Made by a program: the position numbers and the translations under genes. The notes below the pieces were generated by a model. That model did not search any database. It saw only the letters and a list, made by a program, of their open reading frames with translations, and was not told where the DNA came from. From contig QANT01004276.1 of the NCBI GenBank assembly GCA_003254885.1, positions 1 to 64,000 of the forward strand: a stretch of DNA of 64,000 nucleotides, in the 5' to 3' direction. The DNA comes from Purshia tridentata (Eukaryota > Streptophyta > Magnoliopsida > Rosales > Rosaceae). The first letter of the stretch is position 1, and every line of letters begins with the position of its first letter. This document shows positions 10,034-19,980 of the stretch, piece by piece.

Positions 10034-13000
10034 ATGAAGAACCGGAGCTCCAGGAAGATCTCTGCAAAATGGATACCCATTTTCTGCATCCCTTCCTTCC
10101 TTCTCGGCATGCTCATCACAAGCAGGTCACGCTTTTTTTTACTTTCTGATTTCGTATTAATTTGCATATTAGCGTTTTAGGGGTCTCTTTCTCTTTAAAT
10201 ACTGAAATTTTGGTTTTTGTGTCTTTCTTTGTTGTTGTTGCAGAATGTGGGCAGCACCTGAATCCAATAGTCAGCTCATTTCGACTCGTCGTCATGAGCA
10301 AGAGCTTCAAATCGTCACCGAAGATTGCGCTACTAAGAAGGTAATAATAATTAATTGCCCTTCAATTTCAAAACCTTTTGTGGAAATTTGAACGTTTCCT
10401 TTTTATTTGGTTAAAACAATCAATTTTGCTGTTTAATCAGAAGCCTGGACAAGACAAGGATGTAATGGACGAAATTTACAAAACCCATGAATCAATTCAG
10501 TGAGTGCAACCACTTGAGCTCTTGTTGTGATTTTGTTGGACTTGGGTTGCTTTGTTTTTGTTGCAATTATAAATTTGCATTGTGTACTGATAATTTGACT
10601 GCTTATTGTGACTTTCGCGGAGGCGTGCCAGATCTCTAGACAAGCAAATGGCGTCAATTCAGATGGAGTTGGCGGCAGCTCGGAGTTCTAAGGAGATGGG
10701 GATCTCCGGTGGCTCCACCGCCACCTCGCCGCCGCATAAGGACAGCCCAACGAGAAAGAAAGCATTTATTGTTATTGGAATTAACACTGCTTTTAGTAGC
10801 AGGAAGCGGCGGGATTCAGTTAGAGAGACTTGGATGCCTCAAGGTATTATAGCTATGCTATTCTTTTTTCTTTGTGTACTTAAGATCCTAATGTTCCTAT
10901 GGGCCTGCTTGCTGAGAATGCCTGAAATGATTTACCAGGGGAAAAGCTATTACAATTGGAGCGCGAGAAGGGGATTGTTATCCGTTTTATGATTGGCCAC
11001 AGGTATTTGACTTCCCTGGTTCTTTTTAGAGAATTAGCCTTAATTGTTTTGTAACGGTTACATCTGAATTGTATAACTGATGCCTATGGATGTTACTTAT
11101 ACTGGATATTTCCCCATAACATTTGTAATATAGTCATTGCTTTAAGTGAAAGCAGTACTGCTCTAACATCAGTTACGTAATTAAGTCAATGTATTAGTAC
11201 AGTCATTCTGCGGTAAAGTGTTCCAGAGACAACAAGTTGCTCATTTTATGGGAACAAGTTCTGCATCACATGCTCTCCTTAACTTTAGTTTTAAGTCGAC
11301 ATTTTAGATATTGAGAGTTGGAATTTAGTTCCAACTTTTCTTTTGCTAATGTAAAAGCTTATACTACATGCAGTATGATCTACTGGTAGCTCATTTTGTG
11401 GGAAAACATTATGCATCGCATGCTCCCCTTACTTTACTTCAAAGTCAAAATGTTAGATATCAAGACTTACAATGTATTTCGAACTTTTCTTTGGCTATGT
11501 AAAAACCTATACTACATGCAGTATGATCTACTGGTAAAGTTGGGCCTCATGTTGTCACTGACCATTCTGATGTAACTATGGCCTGCCATTTTTCTTTTTC
11601 TGTGAAAAGAATATGAACGTGTAGAATAGGAATATATGTAAATGTAGAGGCCACAACACGGTTTTGATTTTGAAACTGACGTGGGTGGTATCTGTTTCAT
11701 TTATACAGTGCAACATCCAACAGCATTTTAGATCGAGCCATTGATTCAGAAGATTTGCAACATAAGGATTTCCTCAGGCTGGTAAGAGAGAAGACATAAA
11801 ACTTTGTATCTGTGGAACTACCGCTAAGAAAATTCTACCAGGACTTTGGTCTCAATCTTGTTTTACTCTGTAGGAACATGTCGAAGGTTATCATGAGTTG
11901 TCTGCCAAAACGAAAATGTTTTTCACCACTGCAGTTGCAAAATGGGATGCTGATTTCTATGTCAAGGTGGATGATGATGTACATGTCAATTTGGGTATGA
12001 CGTGCTGCTGCATTGCTCTTATCTTACTTTTGATTAGTGGAAAAAAAGGACAAAATTATTGTCACCAAGGATGAGTTGTCACATGTCTTGCTTGTGTAGG
12101 TATGCTAGCTACAACTCTTGCCCGCCATCGTTCAAAGCCTAGAGTGTACATCGGGTGTATGAAATCTGGACCTGTTCTTGCTCAAAAGTATTTATCCTGA
12201 AGCATTTATGTTGATGAGAGATAATTATGCTCTTCAATTTGCATGTGCCTTAAGGGAGGAGCTATTAATTTTCTAATATTTCTTTATTCTATAGGAATGT
12301 TAAGTACCATGAACCAGAGTACTGGAAATTTGGAGAGGAGGGGAACAAATACTTCCGACATGCAACTGGACAGATTTATGCAATCTCAAAGGATCTAGCT
12401 ACATACATCTCCATCAACCAGTAAGAATATATTAAGTTATCTTATCTATCCGTTTTCATTATAGATTTTGAAATTTTGGCATATTTGTGTTGGAGATAAG
12501 AAATATATAGTAAGACGTCAAACTTTTTTTAATGTAACTTTTCAAATTATTGTTGTCATTGGTTTGAAATTTGCAAAATTATGAGGATTATAGAAGTCCA
12601 ATATGGTTCTAAATGAAAATTAAAGACCTGAAATTACTGGTATTTTGCCCACCTTCGCCTGTATGTCTAAAAGTAATTAATTTATGGGTCCATATGTAAT
12701 AAAATCTGCAACTCTGTTTAATGGTGGTAACCTTTTATTGCAGACCTATATTGCATAAGTATGCCAATGAAGATGTGTCGCTTGGTTCATGGTTTATTGG
12801 TCTTGAAGTTGAACACATTGATGAGAGAAATATGTGCTGTGGGACTCCACCAGGTACTGTTTTTGGAACAAATATGTGATTGGTGAATGTCTTGCATCCA
12901 AACCTAAAAGAAAAAAAAAATTATTTTGAGTATTAGTCTTGGCTGAGGCACTTGAAAAGGGATCGAACTCAAGAGTTTACACTGATAAATTTGTTTGGGC

Positions 13001-13339
13001 AACTTTGCTTTCCTTACTAAATAATACCTTTTTTTGGCCATTAGCTTTGTGGGTTTTGAATCTTTGATCTCTACTTGCAAGGAACCTCCTTGTCAAGAAT
13101 ACAATTTTTGACTACTCATATGTGAAACTTATAAATTTGATAAATCTGTCTATTGCTGGGTTAGTTTTAATTTAATTGAATCCTCTGCAGATTGTGAGTG
13201 GAAGGCACAGGCTGGTAATGTGTGCATTGCATCATTTGATTGGAGCTGCAGTGGTATCTGCAAGTCAGTGGAGAAGATTAAATTTGTTCATGACAAGTGT
13301 GGTGAAGGGGATGCAGCAGTTTGGAGTTCATTATTCTAA
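10034..13339 (+). CDS. Beta-1,3-galactosyltransferase (GT31), 11 exons, 399 aa
   Basis: Exons read as 10034-10125, 10244-10340, 10441-10499, 10623-10843, 10939-11002, 11709-11781, 11874-11994, 12100-12187, 12295-12420, 12744-12853 and 13191-13339; phases join without a stop. The product is a type II Golgi protein: a short basic N-terminus, one membrane segment at about residues 13-29, a stem with the plant-type N-terminal domain, then the galactosyltransferase fold. The metal- and UDP-sugar-binding VDDD motif is at residues 234-237. The NEDVSLG motif is near 322-328, and a cysteine-rich tail contains CEWKAQAGN and WSCSGIC. Known members of this B3GALT subgroup transfer beta-1,3-galactose, for example onto arabinogalactan glycans; substrate here is inferred. 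Length matches the family (about 400 aa). The start was chosen because [12 protein letters not shown] precedes the membrane anchor, as in relatives, and because a CT-rich leader lies just upstream. It looks intact. Confidence 0.93.
11239..11536. repeat. Two-copy 150-bp tandem repeat in intron 5 of the galactosyltransferase gene
   Basis: Copies at 11239-11388 and 11389-11536. Both begin GCTCATTTT.TGGGAA and end with ACTACATGCAGTATGATC followed by TACTGGTA. Divergence is moderate, so the duplication is not recent. It makes this intron the longest of the gene. Confidence 0.85.
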
Positions 13340-14240
13340 ATCATTTCCTGTTGTAGGGTCCTTCTTGTAAAAACAAGTGTATACAAATGGTTCAATTGTG
13401 ATTCACATCGAGCTCAGCAAGTCTTGAGAGTATAGACGGAGATAGCATTGCATATGGATATGATAGACATGTCAAAGGCACTGCTTCTTCAACTTTTGGG
13501 GAATACATTAGAGCTGACGAGCTGGTGTCTAAAATTATGTGGAAGCTGTTTGTTCAAAGTGTTGGCAATTGCATGGATGTGAATCTGAAAGTACCTTTTG
13601 AGTTCAAGAGATTTTCGGATAATGTAATTGGGTGTGGGAGGATACAAGGGTATTTATACAAAATCGTAGTTCTTGATATAGTTTTACGTAGGATCGTAAT
13701 GTTTTTTTTTTTTCTGATGTGGGTGTCATGGCTTTAGGTTCAGTGTGTAACCCGAGCAGCAGGAGTAACTTGTTAAATTAACGTTATATCCCTTCCACTG
13801 TTCCAAAGGGATTCACTTGTGTAATGCAAAACACAGAAATGACATTGCTTTAGCTGCAACTTTTTTGCTATGCGAATGTTCCATTTCACCTTGTTATGGT
13901 TTTGACATCGATCAGAACATGTCACAGTAACTTGTCAACCAAAGCCTCATGAATTTGTGTCAGCCTCATCATCAGGCTTGCAGACCATCTATCACTGGAC
14001 CTTAACCTGGCCTGATGGGTTGGTCCATTCCAAATTTCTCAATAGACCGGATCGATCGGAACCCATCCATATTTTGTCAATAAACCGGATATCGATCCGA
14101 TCTTCCTAATTGGCTGAATACATTTATCATGTGAATCCTTCTCCACTTAGGAGTGTACCCAACAAACTAGAATCGTTAAGATATGAACTAAGTATTGATT
14201 TAGTTGTATACAATATATTTGTGTAACCCTTCTACGATTT
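13340..14240. other. 3' flank of the galactosyltransferase gene, no further gene
   Basis: Probably 3' UTR for the first few hundred bases, then unique AT-rich DNA. A small imperfect repeat (AATAGACCGGATCGATC and AATAAACCGGATATCGATC) lies at 14041-14101. The ORF at 13525-13737 has no family resemblance. Confidence 0.5.
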
Positions 14241-14244
14241 TTCA

Positions 14245-14570
14245 TTTGTACAAGGAAAACCGAAGCTTACAAACCAACACACTCACACACACACTCTCTC
14301 TCTCTCTCTGACACACGCTTTTTTACTCCTTTTTATACAAGGAAAACCAGAGATATTATAAACCAACAAACTTTTGCACGCTTTTTCACTCCCATTTACA
14401 CAAGGAAAACCAAAGCTTTTATATAAACCCACTCTGTTTCTCACTCACACTGGCACTCCCAACATATCACACTCTGATTCGAATTCTCACACGCTTTTTC
14501 ACTCCCGCGTTTTTTTCACTCCCACTTATACAAGGAAATTAACCAAAGCTTCTATATAAACAACACACTC
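14245..14570 (+). promoter_or_regulatory. Four tandem TATA-bearing promoter modules of MKK copy A
   Basis: A loosely conserved module recurs four times: ACAAGGAAAACC.AAGCTT, then TATA-like sequence, then AAACCAACA, mostly preceded by CACGCTTTTTCACTCCC. Copies centre near 14262, 14350, 14412 and 14540. TATA-like words are at about 14354-14362 (ATTATAAA), 14420-14427 (TATATAAA) and 14553-14560 (TATATAAA). A CT microsatellite lies at 14293-14310. The last module and the word TCACACGCTTTTTCACTCCC recur upstream of MKK copy B, so the promoter was duplicated with the gene. Confidence 0.6.
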
Positions 14571-14603
14571 ATGGCACTGATCCCACTCAAATCTATCGAG
14601 TAA
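14571..14603 (+). CDS. Upstream ORF of MKK copy A (MALIPLKSIE)
   Basis: A 10-codon ORF whose stop codon TAA (14601-14603) shares its last base with the main ATG (14603-14605), giving TAATG. The same ORF with one amino-acid change stands before copy B. The upstream ATG has G at +4, a favourable context. A stop-start overlap of this type can allow termination-reinitiation or can suppress main-ORF translation. Whether it is transcribed depends on which TATA module is used, because it starts only about 18 bases from the nearest TATA. Confidence 0.5.
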   Translation: MALIPLKSIE

Positions 14604-15764
14604 TGGCTGTTATTCGAGAACGCCGCCACCTCAATGTCCACCTCGCCTTGCCCGACCTCTCTGTGCGCCGCCCATGTTTCTCTCTACCTGCTGCCCTCAC
14701 CACCACCACCACCGCTGTCAGTACTGCCCACGACTCAATCTCCTCCGCGGACCTTGAGAAACTCCAAGTCCTAGGCCACGGCAACGGCGGCACTGTCTAC
14801 AAAGTCCGCCACAAGCTTACTTCTGCAACTTACGCTCTCAAGCTCGTCCGCGGCGGCCACTCCGACCCCACTGTCCGCCGCCAAATCTTCCGCGAGATGG
14901 AAATCCTCCGCCGCACGGACTCCCCCTACGTAGTCCGCTGCCATGTAATCTTTGAGAATGAATCGTCGGGAGACGTGGAAATTCTTTTGGAGTACATGGA
15001 CTCGGGAACCCTAGACACCTTGCTTAGAGAACACGGCGCTTCTTTCTTCTCCGAACAAAAGCTTGCCCACGTGAATGGAAATCCTCCGCCGCACGGACTC
15101 CCCCTACGTGGTCCGCTGCCATGTAATCTTTGAGAATCAGGCGTCGGGAGACGTGGAAATTCTTATGGAGTACATGGACTCGGGAACCCTAGACACCTTG
15201 CTTAGAGAACACGGCACTTCTTTCTTCTCCGAACAAAAGCTTGCCCACGTGGCCCGCCAAGTTCTTAACGGCCTCAACTACCTCCACTCCAACAAGATCG
15301 TCCACCGCGACATCAAGCCGGCGAATCTTCTGGTCAACAGCAACATGGAAGTGAAGATCGCGGACTTCGGGGTGAGCAAGATTATGTGCCGTACGTTAGA
15401 CACATGCAACTCCTACGTTGGCACTTGCGCTTACATGAGCCCCGAAAGATTCGACCCGGAAGCCTACGGCGGCAGTTACAACGCTTATGCGGGTGATGTC
15501 TGGAGCTTGGGGTTGACCCTCATGGAGCTGTACGTGGGCCACTTCCCTCTGTTGCCTCCGGGTCAGCGACCCGACTGGGGTACCCTAATGTGCGCCATAT
15601 GTTTCGGAGACCCGCCGAGCTTGCCGGAGGAGGCATCTGTGGAGTTCCGTAGTTTCGTGGATTGTTGCTTGCAGAAAGACTCCGGCAAGAGATGGACGGT
15701 GGCCCAGCTTTTGACCCACCCGTTCGTCTCTGAAGATCCATGCAAGAGTTCAGTGAAGACATAA
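14603..15764 (+). pseudogene. MKK7/MKK9-like MAP kinase kinase, copy A, frameshifted by a 178-bp internal duplication
   Basis: Intronless group-D plant MAP2K. The N-terminus has a basic-plus-LxL MAPK docking motif (RERRHLNVHLAL), then the glycine loop GHGNGG and the YALK lysine. At 14897-15074 a 178-bp segment starting at ATGGAAATCCTCC is repeated directly at 15075-15252. Because 178 is not a multiple of three, the first frame runs into a stop at 15131-15133. The remaining kinase (HRDIKP, DFG, SYVGTCAYMSPERF) continues in another frame from 15075 to 15764. The first half therefore keeps the ATP site without the catalytic loop, and the second half the reverse. The two repeat units differ at several bases, so this is either a real but not brand-new duplication or two alleles merged in assembly. 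The C-terminus (SEDPCKSSVKT) differs from copy B. Confidence 0.85.
14897..15252 (+). repeat. 178-bp tandem duplication within MKK copy A
   Basis: Units at 14897-15074 and 15075-15252. Differences by eye include GTAGTC/GTGGTC, AATGAATCG/AATCAGGCG, TTTTGGAG/TTATGGAG and GGCGCT/GGCACT. MKK copy B has a single unit with the frame intact. Confidence 0.9.
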
Positions 15765-16250
15765 TATTTAGTTGTCATGTAATGTAGTTAGCTAGGTTTC
15801 CGAGTGCAATTGTATATATACTTGGCCGGATTTAATTAGTTTCTTGTTTCTTTAATTTTAACATTGTTAAAGAACTAAGATAATAAGCTTTTGAATCTCA
15901 TTCACATATGCTCATCGATGATCTATATAATCTTTTATATTCATATCAAGTGAACAACTTAGTATTAATCTCAACATATTAAAAAATAAGCAAATCAAAC
16001 TAGCTATGTTGAATGAATTGAAATAAATAAAGACATAATATCAAGTACAGACTAAAGTGTCATGTAATGTAGCTAGGTTTCCGAGTTCAATTAATTTGTA
16101 TTTACTTGGCCGGATAGTGATTCTTTCTTTTAATTAGTTTCTTGTTTCTTGAATTCACTTTAATTTCTACATTGTCAAAGAACTAAGATAATAAGCTTTT
16201 GAATATTCATATAATCTTGTATATTCATATTGGAGCACTCACGTATGAAG
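15757..16250 (+). repeat. Two tandem copies of the MKK 3' flank
   Basis: The sequence after the copy A stop (about 15757-15950: GACATAATAT, GTAATGTAG, GCTAGGTTTCCGAGT, ACTTGGCCGGAT, TTAATTAGTTTCTTG, AAGAACTAAGATAATAAGC) is repeated at about 16031-16235 with no kinase sequence in between. A third copy follows MKK copy B (18238-18430). The second copy starts exactly at the GACATAATAT word that follows the coding end, at an AAAGACATAATAT junction. Confidence 0.85.
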
Positions 16251-16259
16251 AAAGGATTG

Positions 16260-17140
16260 AAGAATTAAAGAAGCAAATTGACTGAACTTTAATTAATATT
16301 GGGGTAATCAAATTGATGACTGGTAATGCTAGATGTATACTGTTGAGTCGTTCTTTTATTTGAGATGTGATAAGATCTAGATTGTTCAATGAAGATTTGC
16401 TTAATTTGGTTCCAAATTAAAGGTGCTTTAACTTGCTTAGTTACCTTGTTAATTGTCCAATGATTTATCAGAGTAAAAAATAAAGTTTCCTAATTACTGC
16501 TCAGATATTCTTTAATGAGACATGTTATTAATGATGGTACGTACATAAAAATTAATGATCCTTGGCCAGTTGGCCACAGGGTGATACGAGATGGATAGGT
16601 TTCAAAGGGTTCACATTTAGAATTTTGGTCCTGTTCGGTCAAACGAGAGAGCCACAGTTAATTAGCTGGCTCCTATGATTCAAATTTAGAATATTTCTCT
16701 AGCTTTTTTCATTGCAAATTTATATTTCAACCATATCTAGCTAATATTCACCTTTAAGAAAAGCATTGTAATAAATTTGAAACCAAAAAGGATTTCAAAT
16801 TTCTTATTAAGTTGATATCTTGTAGTATTCTTTTTGTATAATTGAATACTATGTAATTAAATTGCTGGACTATAAAATAGCAATCTGTATATACAAATAT
16901 TTTTATCAAAAGATACACTACACCAATATCGATCCAGACTTTTTCTTTCGGGCCTACTAATTATAATATGTGACATCATAAAAGAAATAAAAATTCTAAT
17001 ATTTGAAACTGAAATGATCCATTAAATGAGCAACCAGTTAAACAACAAATAAGGATAATAATTCAAGACAAATAAATATCATATAACTCATCATGATACC
17101 AAATCTTTTATTACATAAACCCAACAAATCACAATCTAAT
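16260..17140. other. Spacer between MKK copies, no gene
   Basis: AT-rich, with no ORF of interest. Its first part (AAGGATTGAAGAATTAAAGA, ATTGATGACTGGTAATGCT at 16253-16330) matches the flank after copy B at 18494-18570. The repeat unit of the tandem array therefore extends beyond the coding region. Confidence 0.6.
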
Positions 17141-17233
17141 TCGAATTCTCACACGCTTTTTCACTCCCGTGTTGTTTTTTCACTCCCACTTATACAAGGA
17201 AATTAACCAAAGCTTCTATAAACCAACACACTC
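17140..17233 (+). promoter_or_regulatory. Promoter module of MKK copy B
   Basis: Carries TCACACGCTTTTTCACTCCC, ACAAGGAAATTAACC, AAGCTTCTATAAACC, matching the last module of copy A. The TATA-like word TATAAA lies at 17217-17222. Only one full module is present here, against four at copy A. Confidence 0.55.
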
Positions 17234-17266
17234 ATGGCACTGATCCCACACAAATCTATCGAATAA
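17234..17266 (+). CDS. Upstream ORF of MKK copy B (MALIPHKSIE)
   Basis: A 10-codon ORF ending in TAA at 17264-17266, overlapping the main ATG (17266-17268) by one base as TAATG. It differs from the copy A uORF by one residue (Leu to His) and one silent change. Position, length and overlap are the same. Confidence 0.5.
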   Translation: MALIPHKSIE

Positions 17267-18237
17267 TGGCTGTTATTCGAGAACGCCGCCACCTCAATGT
17301 CCACCTCGCCTTGCCCGACCTCTCTGTGCGCCGCCCATGTTTCTCTCTACCTGCAGCCCTCACCACCACCACCACCGCTTTCAGTACCGCCCACAACCCA
17401 ATCTCCTCCGCGGACCTTGAGAAACTCCAAGTCCTAGGCCACGGCAACGGCGGCACTGTCTACAAAGTCCGCCACAAGCTTACTTCCACAACTTATGCTC
17501 TCAAGCTCGTCCGCGGCGGCAACTCCTACCCCACCGTCCGCCGCCAGATCTTCCGCGAGGTGGAAATCCTCCGCCGCACGGACTCCCCCTACGTAGTCTG
17601 CTGCCATGCAATCTTTGAGAATGAGTCGTCGGGAGACGTGGAAATTCTTTTGGAGTACATGGACTCGGGAACCCTAGACACCTTGCTTAGAGAACACGGC
17701 ACTTCTTTCTTCTCCGAACAAAAGCTTGCCCACGTGGCCCGCCAAGTTCTTAACGGCCTCAACTACCTCTATTCCAACAAGATCGTCCACCGCGACATCA
17801 AGCCGGCGAATCTTCTTGTCAACAGCAACATGGAAGTGAAGATCGCGGACTTCGGGGTGAGCAAGATTATGTGTCGTACGTTAGACACATGCAAATCCTA
17901 CGTTGGCACTTGTGTTTACATGAGCCCCGAAAGATTCAACCCGGAAGCCTACGGCGGCGGTTACAACGCTTACGCGGGTGATGTCTGGAGCTTGGGGCTT
18001 ACCCTCATGGAGCTGTACGTGGGTCACTTCCCTCTGTTGCCTCCGGGTCAGCGACCCGACTGGGGTGCCCTTATGTGCGCCATATGTTTGGGAGACCCGC
18101 CAAGCTTGCCGGAGGAGGCATCCGTGGAGTTCCGGAGTTTCGTGGATTGTTGCTTGCAGAAAGACTCCGGCAAGAGATGGACGGTGACCCAGCTTTTGAC
18201 TCATCCGTTCGTCTCTGAAGATTCAAGAGTTCAGTGA
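17266..18237 (+). CDS. MKK7/MKK9-like MAP kinase kinase, copy B, 323 aa
   Basis: Intact intronless group-D MAP2K, a dual-specificity kinase that phosphorylates the TxY loop of MAP kinases in the cytoplasm and nucleus. Features in order: basic-plus-LxL docking site (residues 5-16), glycine loop GHGNGG (58-63), catalytic Lys80, HRD at 175-177, DFG at 195-197, and the plant MAP2K phosphosite pair T205-x5-S211 in the activation loop, followed by the SPERF motif (220-224). Length fits MKK7/MKK9 (about 310 aa). In Arabidopsis these act in ethylene, camalexin, senescence and growth signalling; the role here is inferred. Two residues depart from copy A and from the family: YLY instead of YLH at 167-169, and CVYMSPERF instead of CAYMSPERF. 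The GC content is far above its flanks. A 10-codon uORF overlaps the start. The C-terminus SEDSRVQ results from a small indel relative to copy A. Confidence 0.92.
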   Translation: MAVIRERRHLNVHLALPDLSVRRPCFSLPAALTTTTTAFSTAHNPISSADLEKLQVLGHGNGGTVYKVRHKLTSTTYALKLVRGGNSYPTVRRQIFREVEILRRTDSPYVVCCHAIFENESSGDVEILLEYMDSGTLDTLLREHGTSFFSEQKLAHVARQVLNGLNYLYSNKIVHRDIKPANLLVNSNMEVKIADFGVSKIMCRTLDTCKSYVGTCVYMSPERFNPEAYGGGYNAYAGDVWSLGLTLMELYVGHFPLLPPGQRPDWGALMCAICLGDPPSLPEEASVEFRSFVDCCLQKDSGKRWTVTQLLTHPFVSEDSRVQ

Positions 18238-19980
18238 AGACATAATATTTAGTACAGACAACAGTGTCATAATGTAGCTAGGTTTCCGAATTTAATTCAT
18301 TTGTATTTACTTGGCCGGATTCGGATTCTTTCCTTTAATTAGTTTCTTGGTTCTTTAATTCGCTTTAATTTCTACATTGTCAAAGAACTAAGATCATAAG
18401 CTTTTCTCGTTCACATCTGATCATCGATGATCTATATAATCTTGTATATTCATATTAACTGTAGCACTCAAGACTCATGTACATTTGTTTACAGAAGGAT
18501 TGAAGAATTAAAGAAGCAAAATGAAATTTAATGAATATTTTTGGTATGAAATTGATGACTAGTAATGCTGGATGCATGACGATTAATGTTTATATCATCA
18601 TTTGTTTAGTGCATGGTGAGTCGTATTCTTTTATTTGATATGTGATACTAATTGGCCGGTAGTATACCAGTAGTTTACTTAATTACCTTAGATTAAGTAC
18701 ATAGTTTCGAGTCTATAAGTGCTCGAGATTGTATGCATTGGTGTTTGCTTAATAAACCATCTTGTTTGTTGTGAGTTTTTTTAGTTTTGTAATTTTCTTA
18801 GGGTGCACAGATCGATCTGAACAAATTAAAAAGGGAGAGAGATGATAAAGAGATAGAGAGTGCATCAATCAGATCGAAGAAAGAACAGAAAAATGGTATA
18901 TTAATTTTCTTTGCTTGAGCTTAATTTTGTGAATTGTTTCTGTGCTTGCTATTGGTTTCTTTGCATATATTGGGCTGGGTTGTAGAGTCTTAGCAGAGAT
19001 CCAGACAGAAGAAAAATGTAGAGAGATGAAGAAATATAGTGTGTATCAGAGCAAATGCAGAAGTGAAAAGATTCTCAAGTGATCAAGAACTTAGTATAAT
19101 CTCAAGTCTCAACATTTTAAAAATAAGTAAATCAAACTAGATTGAATGAAATGAATTAAATAAAATAGAGAATGGATTGAAAATATTTCTTTCAAAATAG
19201 TAGATTTAATTGGAGTAGATGTTTGGGTTCAATGATTTTGGTGTTGGATTTTTTTTTTTTGGAATGAAGTTTCTTTAAATATGATTGTTTGTAATATAAG
19301 GTTAAAATAATCTATGTAGAAGTCTATGTGCCAATATCATATTATTATGGCACAATTAGAGCGTCAACTATGAGGAAATTATAGCCTCAATCAGCTTACT
19401 TGAGGAATTACACTAAATAGCCTCTCTTTTGGGAGCTATCTTAGAAATGTTCTTTGGCCAACTAACAACATAAATATGTTATATTGATAAATTATGGTTC
19501 TATAGATACATTGCCAACATAAGTATTTTATGTTGTACAAAAACATTATCTTAATTCTAGGGCCATCTTTAAATTTTTTATTTTTGGGTAGGGTCATCTT
19601 TACATAGTTAGTATAATATAACAGTGCAAGTCTGCAAGAGTTACATTATTATCATTGAAAATTAATGTAGCTGTGCCTAAATTTACTTGGATTAATGTAA
19701 ACTGGGCCCAAACATGGGCCTGCCACATAATCCGAGCCTGCCAAGTTCCTAGTCACAGGGCCCAAAAATAAACAGGCCCTGGAAAATCAATAATTTTATT
19801 TGTTTTTTACGTTAATTAGTTTCGATGTTTCTGTTGTGTTTTAACTTCTATGTCATAATCGTACAAACATCATCGGCTCCATCGCAATTAGCAACTGGCT
19901 TTTGAAACTGGTCTGCTCTCTACCTGATCGCCGTTGAGCTGAGCTCAGATTCTAGACCAATCGGACGGTGGCGGCGGACA
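18238..19980. other. 3' flank of MKK copy B and VPS9A upstream region
   Basis: 18238-18570 is the third copy of the MKK 3' flank. 19076-19170 (AAGTAAATCAAACTAG and neighbours) repeats 15950-16035, so the duplicated unit extends about 0.9 kb past the kinase. The rest is AT-rich and shows no gene. A purine-rich stretch at 18830-19060 contains two similar segments ending GAAAAATG but no ORF of note. Confidence 0.55.

Noticed and set aside
15060-15260. A hidden intron that would splice out the extra unit in MKK copy A
   Set aside because: No GT-AG pair sits at positions that would remove exactly one 178-base unit, and genes of this group are normally intronless.
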